In this document: positions 53,838 through 64,000 of the stretch, one piece after another
Layout of the letters: the number at the start of each line of letters is the position of its first letter
Position numbering within the stretch: position 1 is the stretch's first letter
NCBI GenBank assembly: GCA_947095585.1
Contig: OX352763.1
Coordinates: 103,457,908-103,521,907, forward strand
DNA length: 64,000 nt
Direction of reading: 5' to 3'
From: Nephrocerus scutellatus
Lineage: Eukaryota > Arthropoda > Insecta > Diptera > Pipunculidae
Program-made: the position numbers and the translations under genes
Notes under the pieces: generated by a model
Seen by the model: the letters and a program-made list of their open reading frames with translations, nothing else
Told to the model about the DNA's origin: nothing
Databases searched by the model: none

Positions 53838-54656
53838 ACACAGACTGGTCGAAAACTGATGAAGGGGTTTCGCGGAGGTGTCTTTTCAAAAATACTAAAT
53901 CTAAGTCTCTCGTTCCGTCTTCCTGATCACTGTAGTGTTTTCCAGGCAGAAATCATGGCTATTAAGGAAGTCTTGTCTTGGCTGAAGAGTAATGTCATAT
54001 CTGTTAAGGATATCCACATTTTCTCGGATAGCCAGGCTGCGCTAAAGTCCATGGAATCTGTCTCCACTAATTCAATTCTGACCCGAAATTGCCGATCGTC
54101 TCTTGAGGAGATAGCGGAGTGCTGGGTGCCGGTGCATAGAGACATTCCTGGTAACTGTATGGCCGATGAACTCGCCAAACATGGAACCACACTACCCCTA
54201 TTGCCTGAATATGGTTCACTAGGCATGCCGATCGCTACGTGCAAACTCATGTTTAAACGAGATGCTATAATAAAAACTAAATTTAGATGGTCAAACGGTA
54301 GAACTTGCATAGCAACGAAGCAGATCTGGCCCAAGCTACATCCGAAACGCACCAAGTGTTTGATCTCTCAAAACAGACTGCACATTAGTGCCATTATAGG
54401 TGTCAAAACAGGACACTGTCTTGTAGGCAAGCCTGCAGAAAGACTAGGAGTCTTTTCCAACGATTTATGCAGAAGCTGCATGGATAAGGAGGAGGAGGAA
54501 ACCACTCTACATCTACTTTGTACGTGCCCAGCCCTCTCGAATAGGCGGAAGCTCCATCTGGGAGCGTTATTTTTCAACGATCTTGACGATCTAAACCAAA
54601 TTGCCATTAATAGTCTATTGCGCTTCAGACGAAGCTCCAACTGGTTCAACGAGTAG
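53838..54656 (+). pseudogene. LINE RNase H and C-terminal zinc-motif region
   Basis: YTDWSKTDEG (first Asp, in a different frame before 53860), FQAEIMAIKEVL (Glu), HIFSDSQAALKSM (Asp) and ECWVPVHRDIPGNCMADELA (His and last Asp) give a full RNase H active site. Then come an ITGxxx-like block and LCRSCMDKEEEETTLHLLCT, with CPAL, the CCHC-type end typical of these ORF2 proteins. One frameshift near 53860 separates the first Asp block from a 265-codon ORF; downstream there is no other lesion. Confidence 0.85.
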
Positions 54657-54884
54657 GCGTGTGATTGTCTAGATACTTGTGGTATCACAATGGACCTTCA
54701 TGGTCTAAGTGCGTCGGTTTTGAGTGACGGCCACTTCAACCTAACCTAACCTAACCTAACCTAACTGTGAAAAAAGACAGTTCTATGTTACGTTCTTGAG
54801 CAACTACTGCAAAACTCGAAAAATGTAATTCTTCTAGAAAGAAGAAAAAGAAGAAAAAAATATATGGTGGTCTTCTTTTATTTT

Positions 54885-55190
54885 TTAAATTCTCTATATT
54901 AACTTCGCGTGCACGTGGCTGGCTGGTTGGCTGGCTGGCTGGTCAGATTTTCTGATCAATTTTTAACCCATTTCCCAAGCCTCGACTTTATTGAAATTTT
55001 GCACACATGTATATTTCCGGTGAAAATACTTTCTATTAATTAATTTGAGGCCCCTCGGACCTCGGGAATTAAAATATACCCGATTTTCTTTAAATTTTGT
55101 ACACATGTGTGTCTTCGATGGAAAACACTTTTTGTAAAAATAAAAATTTGGAGTGATCGGCCCCCTGGGGACCCCCATATAGAATTTTTA
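54885..55190 (-). repeat. Dispersed repeat family R, copy 3
   Basis: TTCTCTATATTAACTTCGCG, CTGGCTGGTTGGCTGG, CACACATGTATATTTCCGGT and ATGGAAAACACTTTTTGTAA parallel 34365-34640. It lies between the LINE tail and the pogo element. Confidence 0.75.
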
Positions 55191-55502
55191 AATATCGCTA
55201 TATCGCATCAGATCACGGCAAAGTCTGAGCTTTGTGTGCAGCGCTGTTCGCTGCCGCAGCGTCATTTGGTGGATGATTTTGCCACAAAACGAGCACGCAG
55301 TTGTGTGTGTGTGTGTATCCCCGATTAGAGAATTTACAAGAAAAATTTTAATTTTTATGGGTTGTTTTTTTATAGAATGAGTACACTGTTAACAGAACGT
55401 TCATACAACTATTTTTTAGAACATGAACATGAGTGCGTTCACAAATTCCGTTGTACCGTGTCATATTTATAGTTTTATCTTTTTTGATTTTCTTAGCTCA
55501 AT
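55191..55502. other. Unassigned 5' flank of the pogo element
   Basis: A short (GT)n tract at 55303-55317. The pogo inverted repeat should lie here (about 55320-55450) but I could not fix it, because the other end is missing. Confidence 0.4.
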
Positions 55503-57461
55503 ATGCCTAGGGTTTGGAAGCGGAAAACTGTCAGGGAAAGAGCCAGTGAAACTCAAATTCAAGCGGCTATAAAGGAAGTGTCCGATGGAGCATCTGAACG
55601 GTCAGTTGCTCTGGCTAGTGACTCCTATAACAGTAATGAAAATTACAAATATACAGCAAACACCAAGGCACGCTAAATATTTTCTGATAAGCAAGAGGTA
55701 CTTATGGCTAAATTTTTTGTGAGTTGCTCAAAAATGCATTACGGCCTCACAACTACACAAGCACGGACTCTGGCTTTCAAATATGCCAAAGCTTGCAAAG
55801 TTAATGTACCAGCACAATGGCGCCAGAATGAGGCTACGAGTAGAGAGTGGTTATTTGGTTTTTTTCGCAGACACCGAGGGCTGTCTCTAAGAACACCGGA
55901 ATCGACAAGCTTGGCAAGATGCACAAGCTTGAATAAAACGAATGTTGACCAATTTTATGAAAATTTACTTGACGTTTATTCAAGACATCCATTCGGCCCA
56001 GACAGAATTTGAAATTGTGACGAGACAGGACTAACAACTGTGCACATTCCCCAAAAAGTAATTTCATCCAAGGGAATGAAACAGATCGGGCAGGCTACTT
56101 CTTGAGAGCACGGTCAGCTTATTACCATGTGTGGTTTTGTTAGCGCTACTGGAAATACGATTCCACTTGCATTTATTTTCCCTCGAAAGTTACGCTATGA
56201 TGAACAATGCACCAGCAGGACTTGCACAGCCTTCGGGGTGGATGAACGTTGAATGTTTTTTGAAGGTTGTTAAGAGTAATTCATGTTTGGTATTTACTTA
56301 ATAAATTTTATTATTTTAAAAGGTTTTTCAGCACTTCATTCAGGATGCCAGATGCCCACCAAAAGATCCAGTGATCCTCATTTTCGATAATCATGAGAGC
56401 CATATCCAAGTTCAATTGATTGACGAAGCTAAAAAAAACGGAGTTTTTTTAATTTCTTTCCCACCCCACTCAAGTCATAGGTTACAACCCTTGGACGTGT
56501 CAGTTTACGGGCCTTTTAAGTGTCGTTATAATCAAGCTTGTTCAGATTGGATGGTTAGAAACCCCGGAAAATCGTTAACAAATTATGATGTTGCTATAGT
56601 CTCGCTAACCAAGCATTTGCCATATCATTTTCTAAGCAAAGCATTATCAGCGGTTTTCTCAAAAGTGGAAACGGCCTTTAAATAGAGACAATTTTACGGA
56701 AGAAGATTTTTTAATGTCGAGCGTAACAGATCGACCTGACCCAAACTCGGGTATAAACATGCAACAGCCATCTTCCACAGTATTAAATGATGCTACAAAT
56801 ATTTTTAGCCAGGTGACAGAAACTGATCACCAAGAAAACATAAGTTTTTCCAATGAAGCATTCAATGAAATACCATCAACTTCGACATCATCACGACTAA
56901 AACCTGAAGAAAAAAAACCCGTAAAGACGCGAATCTTAACTGATACGCCTGAAAAGGTTGAGTTGGAAGAAATTTAAAAAAAAACACCTTTGCAGTAAAA
57001 CGGGTAAAAAAATCATGGTACAAGTTCATCTACATCAATGTCTAAATCAAACATAAAACACCTTCGTACGCAAAGTACCTCATCTGATTCAGATGATCCT
57101 CCTTTCAAGGATTCATCTGATGACGAGATCTTTGCTCCAGCTGCCGAACCGATTTGAACAGTTCGACTTTGATGCGTCAATGCTTTCAGTTGGTGACTTC
57201 GTTGTAGTGAAATTTGTTAGCACAAAGATGGTAACGCACTACGGAGAAGAAATTCTTCGTGGCGAAGAAGGGAGACTTTTTCAAGTTAAATTTTTAAGGA
57301 AGAAAGGATCCCAGTCCCTATATTTCGTTTATTCTGACATTGAGGATCAAAGCGCAGTTCTAACAGCTGACATATTTTTAAAGATTCCACAACCTAAGCG
57401 CATTGCGTCCAATCCACGGGACATCTATTCCTTCAGTGTGGATTTAAAATCTAAATTTTAA
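55503..57461 (+). pseudogene. pogo/Tigger-type transposase, decayed
   Basis: The ATG at 55503 starts MPRVWKRKTVRERASE, a psq-type helix-turn-helix, stopped by TAA at 55674. Next: SREWLFGFFRRHRGLSLRTP (second DNA-binding domain), NCDETGLTTVHIP (first catalytic Asp, just after a TGA), LIFDNHESHIQVQLI (second Asp), FPPHSSHRLQPLDVSVYGPF (third Asp) and FSKVETAFK. A low-complexity linker follows, then a C-terminal domain (VGDFVVVKFVSTKMVTHY ... VKFLRKKGSQSLYFVY) ending at 57461. At least four stops or shifts and a possible intron (about 56265-56321). Immediately after the stop the sequence becomes Gypsy integrase, so the 3' terminus is truncated. Confidence 0.88.
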
Positions 57462-57785
57462 TCAATTCGTCTCAGCCGGTACGGATGCCCAAAAGTTCTA
57501 ATAACAGACAATGGCACACAAATATCAAACAGCGATTTACACCACCATACACGCCACAAGCCAACCCCACCGAACGAATGAATCAATGAATCGTGTTATC
57601 AAGACGATGATCTCACAATATGTGAAAAAGGACCACCGAAAATGGGACGAATAACTCCCAGAATTAATGTTAGCACTTAATACAAGCTGCAATGAGACGA
57701 CCGGTTACTCGGCAGCTTACCTGAATTTTGGCCGAGAGCTCCGTCTACCGAACACACCCGGCAATGAAAATGAAGGCACACACTT
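57462..57785 (+). pseudogene. Ty3/Gypsy integrase core remnant
   Basis: RYGCPKVLITDNGTQIS (second catalytic Asp), then after a shift MNRVIKTMISQYVKKDHRK, WDE, LPELMLALNTSCNETTGYSA and AYLNFGRELRLPNTP, including the conserved Glu-to-basic helix region in part. Shifts and a stop. The reading continues after 58515. Confidence 0.85.
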
Positions 57786-58208
57786 AATAATATTTTGTTT
57801 TACTTTCTATTTTTTAGAGAACAACAAATTAAACGCATAACAACGGCAGGAGCTCTCTCTCTATGAAAATAGCAAACACATAGTTATGCGTCCATTGTAA
57901 TTTTGTCAAAATAAATGTAAATACAATACGTTTAGGTTTTCCTTTTGTTTTAATAAACGAACAACTCGTAAGTGTACATCCATTACTATTCTGGAATAGG
58001 AATAGAAATCATTTTACAACCAAACGAGTGGAATAAGAGGAGTAAAGGGATATAGTACAGCCGATCGATGGAATGTTATCACACGACTTGATATATAGCA
58101 TAGACTGGTTTGAAACCTCAGGCATTAAATCGAGTTCGTTGGCGGGCGTTTGTAGAAGCCCTATGCTCCCCCGCGGAGTAAAGCAAAGAAAGAAGAAGAA
58201 TGATTTGA
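57786..58208. other. Unassigned insertion inside the Gypsy integrase
   Basis: AT-rich, with GGAGCTCTCTCTCTATG and TGCGTCCATTGTAATTTTG, LTR-like in texture. It separates the integrase core from the inverted LINE copy. I found no matching ends. Confidence 0.35.
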
Positions 58209-58500
58209 GTTAAGGTCAGGTTAGGTTAGGTTGAAGTGGCCGTCAGTCAAGACCGACGCACTTAGACCATCAAGGTCCGTTGGGATACCACAAGGTTCTA
58301 AACAATCCCACGCCTACTCGTTGGACCAGTTGGAGCTTCGTATGAAGCGCAATAGACTATTAATGTCAATTTGGTTTAGATCGTTGAGATCGTTGAAAAA
58401 GAACGCTCCCAGATGGAGCTTCCGCCAATTCGAGAGGGCTGGGCACGCACAAAGTAGAGGTAGAGTTGTTTCCTCCTCCTCCTCATCCATGCAGCATCAT
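58209..58500 (-). mobile_element. 5'-truncated LINE copy, inverted
   Basis: The minus strand repeats the 3' end of the LINE at about 54470-54765: codons of the CCHC block, 3' UTR, and CCTAA-type tail (AGGTTAGGTTAGGTTGAAGTGG on +). About 290 bp remain. Confidence 0.85.
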
Positions 58501-58514
58501 TGCTTAAAGCACTG

Positions 58515-59457
58515 AACCTGACACATCCGAAAGAATAACGATTTTGCACGAAATACTATCACTAGTCAAACTTAACTTAGAAAAAGCGTTTGGTACGCAA
58601 AAACGCTATTATGACTTGCGACTCCGCCCGTGGACGCCAGCCATAGGAGAGATGGTGTATTACCGTCACCGGCCACACTCTTCAGCTGCCCAGCAATTCA
58701 CAGCCAAATTAGCACCAGATATGTAGGACCATTCCGAGTAAAGAAGAAACTCTCACCAGTGATATTCATACTGGAAGGAGGCCAGCAGAAAACGATCACC
58801 GCATCACCGCACATGTTAAAGACTGCCAAAATTTACCAGATACCCCCCCCACCCACCAGCACCACTCCGAACGTAGGTATAGACAAACAAGGTACAACGC
58901 AAATAAATTCAGTAGCAAGAAAGATGTCACAGCAACCAGACGAAGCAAATAATAAGCCCACAAAATTTACGGACGCCGATCCAGCACCTGGGACCCATCG
59001 ACGTACCAGGCCACGTCCCGTGCTGGCACCACCTCCTAGGACCACTACCACACCACAACTCGTCCGAAGGCAAGCGTGGAAAAAAATGCCGCCACTCCCC
59101 AATAGACCACTGACCACCAATGAGCTGCTGCGACTATGCCAAGTCGCGCCCAGAATCGCCGGCAACGCAGCCACGCCAATTCCGCTGTGTTCCACCAAAA
59201 CCCCAACCTCGATCCAACCTCATAAAACCAACCAGACCGAAACTCCCGAAACACCTGATCCCACAATTCCACAAACAACTAATGTAACCGATTTAGCCAA
59301 CCTAGTTGCTACTCCAGACCAGGCCCAGAAACCGGAGCCTATACCACTGACCTGTTTCGAAATCATCACCCAAAATGGAGAGGACCACGAAGAGGCCTTC
59401 AAGGGAGTTACCCTCACCACACCCCGAGGAAACCACAAGCCACTTCCACGGACCTAA
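58515..59457 (+). pseudogene. Ty3/Gypsy integrase C-terminus with proline-rich extension
   Basis: EILSLVKLNLEKAFGTQKRY then WTPAIGEMVYYRHRPHSSAA and QQFTAKLAP match the Gypsy integrase C-terminal module. After one shift near 58700 come YVGPFRVKKKLSPVIFILEG and HMLKTAKIY. The ORF then runs about 200 residues through a Pro/Thr-rich region (TRPRPVLAPPPRTTTTPQL) to a stop at 59457, an unusually long tail. This is the continuation of 57462-57785; the LINE copy and unassigned block separate them. Confidence 0.8.
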
Positions 59458-60100
59458 AGGAAAAATCTATGGAAAGAGAAACCACGACGGCACTCTGACC
59501 CTAAAAACGGAGAAAGCTGACATGGCCGTCAATTGTATACATATATTATGTAAATAGAGATGTAGAACCAAACCTACACTCCCATGTTCGTCCCAATATG
59601 GCTGTACATAAACAATGTATTCATTTCATTTGACAGTGGTGGGATCTAACACCGCCCCACTATCCGCATATCCCCGTGGTCAGGATATTGCGTCCGCAAG
59701 CATGATCACTGAGCACCACTGTTCATTTGGTCGTATACAGTACTGTTGCCCGATATCAAATTAATAGGCACAGTGACTGTATACAGAAAGCATATAATAT
59801 TGGTCTCAGCTTTGGACGGTCCCATGTCAATACATTCATTATGCGGTAATTCAAAATTCCCAACCAGATGAAAGAAAACATTATAAACATGGGACGCAAA
59901 AGTTTAAACCAGGAGAGAAGACAAACACCGAACTAGTGCAATACACTACATTCAGTGCTTCTCCGTGTGGTAGAAATTGACCACTCAATTCACTGCATAA
60001 AAGGCAAGGGAAGCAATAAGCCTGGAACTTTTCGACCTATTCGCCAAACTAAACCTCTCACTGCACACAAGTCAAACAATTAGCAATGCCGAGTCTTGCT
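59458..60100. other. Probable 3' region/LTR of the Gypsy element
   Basis: Non-coding sequence after the pol stop. A purine-rich GGTGGGAT (59638-59645) may be the polypurine tract. No repeated LTR copy is in the window, so borders cannot be set. Confidence 0.35.
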
Positions 60101-60796
60101 TATTGTCACACTTTACCTGCATATAGGGTACGGAGCTTCACTCCGCAACCTACAGAAGATGCCGATTTTGCCAAAAAAATCATCTTTTCGGATCATTTTG
60201 ATCTTGGCGGGTATGTAAACAAGCAAAATTGTCGCATTTGGGGCACAGAAAACCCGCACGCATACATTGAAAAGCCGGTACACCCAAAACGAGTCACTGT
60301 TTGGTGCGGATTTTGGTCCAGAGGCATAATTGGGCCATTTTTCTTCGAAAATGAGCAAGGAGTGGCCGTTACAGTCAATGGCGATCGTTATCGGGCCATG
60401 TTGAACGAATTTTTGTTCACAAAAATTGAAGAGAAGGATATTGGCAACATTTGGTTTCAACAGGACGGCGCTACGTGCCACACAGCCGAAGCTACACTCG
60501 ATGTGTTGCGCCCTGTTTTTGAAGATCGCATTATCAGCCGCAGAGCTGATGTCGTTTGGCCACCTCGGAGCTGCGATTTGACACCGTTGGACTATTATTT
60601 GTGGGGTGCCCTAAAAGATAAGTGTTACGCCGACAAGCCAGAGACAATTGACGCTTTAAAGGACAATATTTGTGAAGCCATTGGTGAAATACAGCTGCAC
60701 ACAATCGATAATGTGCTTAAAAATTGGACCGATCGTGTAGGCTACTGCATGGCCAGCCGAGGCAGCCATTTGAATGAAATTATTTTCCATTGTTAA
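60101..60796 (+). pseudogene. DD41D mariner transposase C, N-terminus missing
   Basis: KIIFSDHFDLGGYVNKQNCR (first Asp), VWCGFWSRGIIGPFFFENE, IWFQQDGATCHTAEATLDVL (second Asp), VWPPRSCDLTPLDYYLWG (third Asp, 41 residues on) and a complete C-terminus to TAA. No stop inside. The DNA-binding half and the left end are absent; the start at 60086 lies in unrelated sequence. A third family, distinct from elements A and B. Right end not fixed (about 60890). Confidence 0.85.
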
Positions 60797-61186
60797 CCGG
60801 AAGGTTAACTTGTACTTTTAAATAAAAAAGTAATTTGAGAAAATATTCAGTAGTTTTTTTTTATAGCATTTTCAAAAAAAAGGTATTTGGCGGACCCTTT
60901 AAAAAAATACCAAAAAACATCTATTTATTTTGTAACTGAACGACGGAACAGAACCCTGGGTATACGGAGAGCGTCACCCGAGCCGTCAAGAAAGAACGTT
61001 ACAACATTATTACCTCTTTGCCAATACACCTTAAAGAAAAAGCTACTTTAGAAAACCACATTATTTAGATTCGATGTTATTGTCAAAAGGAAAAGGTTAA
61101 AAGCATCGATATATCCATTCCTCTTCAAGAACAATTTTTTGATTATTTAAAAGCCACTATAATAAAGGCATTTTCCCAAATAAAAC
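60797..61186. other. Unassigned spacer
   Basis: Contains the 3' UTR of element C and short T/A runs. No gene. Confidence 0.4.
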
Positions 61187-61595
61187 TCAATATTTATCTG
61201 TATTCGGACATTGGGCAGTGGAAATGAACCGCCGAACGTTGTTTCTCAGCCAATCTTGATTGACGCGCGCTTTATGACTCGGCGACGAGTCCTGTTGAAA
61301 TGTCCAGGCTCTGCGACCGCTCCCGCCAACACATGATCCCGATAAATTTGAGCATTTCTCTTGATGCCACGGTCCAAAAAAACGAGCGGTGAACGGCTTT
61401 CGGCCGTTACAGCGGCCCAAACCATCACCATCGGCAGCGCTTGGTTTCGAGTGGCAATCCGTTGGTCCAAATTTTCAGTAGAACGGCCGTGCAAGTAAAT
61501 CCGGTCGTTTTGCTTGTTCACATATTGCTCAATAACGAACGGTGACTCAGCGGAGAAAACCAAATTCGGCAAATCAGTAGGATGGGGCAGCCAGG
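61187..61595 (-). pseudogene. DD37D (maT-like) mariner transposase fragment
   Basis: Minus strand: LVFSAESPFVIEQYVNKQND (the first Asp has become Ala in FSAES), VMVWAAVTAESRSPLVFLD, then in another frame WTFQQDSSPSHKARVNQDWL (second Asp) and NNVRRFISTAQCPN. Spacing to where the last Asp should be is consistent with DD37D, but the sequence is cut just before it. A shift near 61330. Inactive. Confidence 0.78.
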
Positions 61596-62485
61596 AAACG
61601 CCGGGTATTTCCGCTAGTAATTGTCTAAAAATCTATGAGAAATTATGTTAAACACTCAAATTGCAATTTCTGATAGTTTCTATGAATTATTTTGATTAAG
61701 ATCGTCTGAAAATCTTCGGGGAATTTCAATAAATTCTCAAATAGAAGTTTTTTAAAGTTTCCCAAAAACTGTTTTTAATAATGATCGTTTAAAAATCTTT
61801 GCGAAAGTATGTAAAATTCTCAAAATTCAGTTTTTGAAAATTTCCAACGAAATACAAAACTATAACCTATGTCTGAACTCTGAAGTTACAAAACTAAAAT
61901 AATTAACTAATTTTACTCAATTATGTGTTTTTATATTCAGTCAGATAGTATTTACGAAATCTTGACTGGCAGCACTTGTGGTAGCCATTTTATATCTAGC
62001 GGCGTTCTCTGAATATGGCGTCCATATTTCATTTCCTTTTCGAGAACAATCGAGAAACATCGCTAGCTTGGACTGCTGTCAATACTTCAATAGTAAGTAA
62101 ATTTGAGTTTTTCTTTCGTTATTTATTAGAATTAGAAGAACTATGCAAAGTTTTAATATTAACTCCAATTAATATAAAACTGTGCTAGTTTTCAAATTTC
62201 ATAAAAAAAAGTTATTTTCTAATTTGCGATTACTTATTATCCAGCAAGTGCCAATACTAACCACCAAAATGACCTTCGCAATGGCGTCTGAATTTTTGAG
62301 TTGAAATTTAAACTTTATTTAATTTATATATATTATTTAATTTACGATCGAAAATGCCAATAAAATGTAATACCTATTTTCTTTTTTGTTGCAGGTACGA
62401 TTACGAGGATATTACGAGTATACAATAACGAAAAGATTTATCGTTTCAGTGAGTCGAGATCGGTATTAGTCGAGATCGGTTTCTT
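61596..62485. other. Unassigned AT-rich stretch
   Basis: Three loose repeats of a pattern like GAAAATCT-TGAGAA-TTTC-ATAAATTCTCAA (61630-61830). Probably the 5' region of piggyBac 3 toward its end. No inverted repeat could be fixed. Confidence 0.4.
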
Positions 62486-63430
62486 CTTCTTTCATCAAAA
62501 CTGTATTTGAATGACCCAGAAAAGCCGTCAGATGCTTCAAAAACGTACTACGTTGATGAAATGGTTTCGTGTCTAAAGTACACCTTTCAAAATTGCCGGA
62601 CCGATAGCGTGTATCAATCAATCTTCTTTGAAGCAATACAACCCGATGAAACCTATCAAAAGAGGCATCAAGATTTGGGAACGATGTGATTCGACAACTG
62701 GGTATAGCTATGACCTTAATATTTACTCTGGAAAGGAAACAGTTCAGTGCGAAGGTACACTTGGAGAACGAGTTGTACCGAAGCTATGTTCTACACTCCA
62801 AAAACCTTCAGCGGTTATATGTTGTGATCGCTTTTTCAGTACGGTGAACTTGGCTCAAACTCTTGAGTTCGGTTTAGTGGGAAAAGTGATGAAAAATAGC
62901 AAATTGCTACCAAATCTTGATGGACCAAAACTAAGCAGGGGCAAGTATGCATGAAAATTTAATAATAATGGATGTATGGTATGTAAATGGCAAGATACCA
63001 AAATTAATATTAACGTAAAAAACCTAACAAGACTAAATAAAATAAATTTCATGTACAAAATGGCGATATACTGTGTTTTTCGTTCTGAACAAAATGGCTG
63101 GTCGGTGCTCCGCCAACCAGCATAAAGTTATATTGATCAGCAATTGCCACACTTACAAAGAAGCAACTGTACAAAGAACAAATAAAAAAGGTGTCGCTAT
63201 CGAAGTTCCATGTCCTGAGGCCATTGCTTTCTATAACAAGTACATGGGGGGAGTGCTTGGCTTATGGAAAAGAGCGAGCAAAATTTAAACGTCGTAGCAC
63301 AAGCGGGCGCCCTTCTCAGCGATCAAAAACGTTGTCAGGAGTTGGAGAACATCTTCCGGTTGAAGGAACCACACGCCGCCGTTGCAGATTTGCACTTCTA
63401 GCAAAATACCTTTATGCAAGTTGTGTTTTG
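62486..63430 (+). pseudogene. piggyBac transposase 3, decayed
   Basis: Pieces: KLYLNDPEKPSDASKTYYVD then TDSVYQSI; directly fused, in another frame, SSLKQYNPMKPIKRGIKIWE, DSTTGYSYDLNIYSGKE, GERVVPKLCSTLQKP and ICCDRFFSTVNLAQTLEFG (second Asp); after a gap and shift QRTNKKGVAIEVPCPEAIAF then YNKYMGGVL, where the third Asp has been lost; finally a short Arg/Cys-rich tail. The stretch that should hold the first catalytic Asp (DExM) is deleted at about 62622. Dead; distinct from piggyBacs 1 and 2. Confidence 0.85.
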
Positions 63431-63459
63431 CGGATTACCATAAGAACTGAGTTGTATAT

Positions 63460-63495
63460 TTGTGTATATATATATGTATATATATATGAAATAAA
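63460..63495. repeat. TA-rich microsatellite
   Basis: ATATATATATGTATATATATATG. Confidence 0.8.
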
Positions 63496-63544
63496 ATGTA
63501 AAGTTTACAAAAATTATTCTAGCACTCCCTTAGCAGTCGTTAAC

Positions 63545-64000
63545 GACACAACTCAGCAGAGTCTGTCTGTGTTGCCGCCTAACACCGTATTCTTACCAAG
63601 TGGCGAACGCGGTTTAGACGCGGTGAAAGTTAAAATTGCACAATTTTGGCATCAGAACATTCGCGTCTGGTTTAAGCAAGTCAAAGCACAGTTCGCGATT
63701 CACAGCGTACGGACCGATATCACGCGATATCATTTATTGCTTACACAACTTAAACCGTTGGGCTTACCCATGTCGTGTCTCTTGTTGAAAACCCACCCGC
63801 CGAGGGAAAATACGATGCCCTAAAAGAGCAGATAACCCGCGTACTGGTCGGAACGGAACAACGCCGAATTAAAACCTTGTTGTCAGTGTTGCAAATATAG
63901 GTGACCGTAAACCGTCAAACCTATTAAACGAACAACGTCAGGTTGGTGGTACGTTGGTGTCAGACCAGATGCTACGCTCGTTATGGGTTAATCAACTGCC
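63545..64000 (+). pseudogene. Ty3/Gypsy gag remnant 3, runs off the window
   Basis: KVKIAQFWHQNIRVWFKQVK, AQFAIHSVRTDITRYHLLLT and QLKP; after shifts EGKYDALKEQITRVLVGTEQ then RRIKTLLSVLQ and LVSDQMLRSLWVNQLP. This is the Gag capsid pattern 'xxFWxxxPxxWFxQxEAQFxxxxIxxDxTRYxxxxxxL...P..GKYxxLKxxLI...RxxxLL...LGDRxPSxLLxxM...LRxLWLxxLP'. Frame changes occur near 63790 and 63890. The element continues past base 64000. Confidence 0.85.

Larger units (their letters stand above)
53250..54765 (+). mobile_element. Truncated non-LTR retrotransposon (RT + RNase H), CCTAA tail
   Basis: RT pieces lie at 53280-53480, RNase H and zinc motif at 53838-54656, then a 110-bp 3' UTR with GACGGCCACTTCAA and a tail of CCTAA repeats (54742-54765). 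The layout RT - RNase H - CCHC fits the LOA/I-like groups. The 5' end and endonuclease are missing. A second, inverted copy of the 3' end is at 58209-58500. Confidence 0.85.

Noticed and set aside
58833..59438. Minus-strand ORFs of 72-121 codons
   Set aside because: They are antisense to the Pro/Thr-rich Gypsy frame, whose composition readily opens other frames.

Overview
The window is animal, almost certainly insect, nuclear DNA that consists nearly entirely of transposable elements. I see no convincing single-copy host gene. Evidence for an insect, and most likely a true fly: spliced piggyBac, PIF/Harbinger and DD41D 'rosa'-type mariner transposases, BEL/Pao and Ty3/Gypsy retrotransposons with an errantivirus-like envelope remnant, tRNA-primed LTR leaders, a LINE with a CCTAA-repeat tail, and AT-rich spacers. 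The DD41D group was first described from a tephritid, and the element mix fits a tephritid fruit fly. That assignment is an inference, not a proof. A 200-base run of N (13188-13387) is an assembly gap.

Layout. 1.4-2.3 kb: a satellite array in which each monomer is 21 bp longer than the one before. 3.17-8.78 kb: a PIF/Harbinger element with a nearly intact transposase (+) and a Myb-like partner gene (-); the partner gene is split by a complete piggyBac (5999-8429). 8.8-17.3 kb: simple repeats, the gap, a probable Penelope-like RT remnant and several small unassigned spliced-looking ORFs. 17.9-20.2 kb: a MADF-type gene remnant and a deleted hAT element. 20.4-26.6 kb: an LTR leader end, then a BEL/Pao element that has received a solo LTR and a second complete piggyBac (23458-26312). 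26.76-31.03 kb: a second PIF/Harbinger with perfect inverted ends, carrying two DD41D elements side by side. 31-35 kb: an unassigned spliced gene remnant, a 69-bp dimeric tandem array and a dispersed repeat. 35.5-38.3 kb: a third PIF/Harbinger with an intact Myb-like gene and a decayed transposase. 38.3-48 kb: a mosaic of Penelope GIY-YIG, SINE, Gypsy gag/IN, Harbinger, an ULP1-like fragment and Jockey ORF1, plus an 800-bp solo LTR with a 5-bp target duplication. 48-53.2 kb: SINE, another solo LTR, a Harbinger remnant, and an env-LTR-leader unit tandemly duplicated with a 748-bp period. 53.2-64 kb: LINE, pogo, Gypsy integrase, LINE copy, DD41D, DD37D (maT-like), a third decayed piggyBac, and a Gypsy gag running off the end.

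How the parts fit together. The nesting gives relative ages: BEL and Harbinger are old hosts; piggyBac, DD41D and solo LTRs are younger guests. The two complete piggyBacs keep open reading frames, the DDD catalytic residues, TIRs and TTAA duplications, so they are the elements most likely to be or have recently been active. They belong to different families. Even so, both have a tiny first exon, a first intron holding extra motif copies, and a perfect 12-16 bp palindrome placed about 16-18 bp inside the left end and about 133-143 bp inside the right end. This shared end architecture is the most interesting regularity I found.
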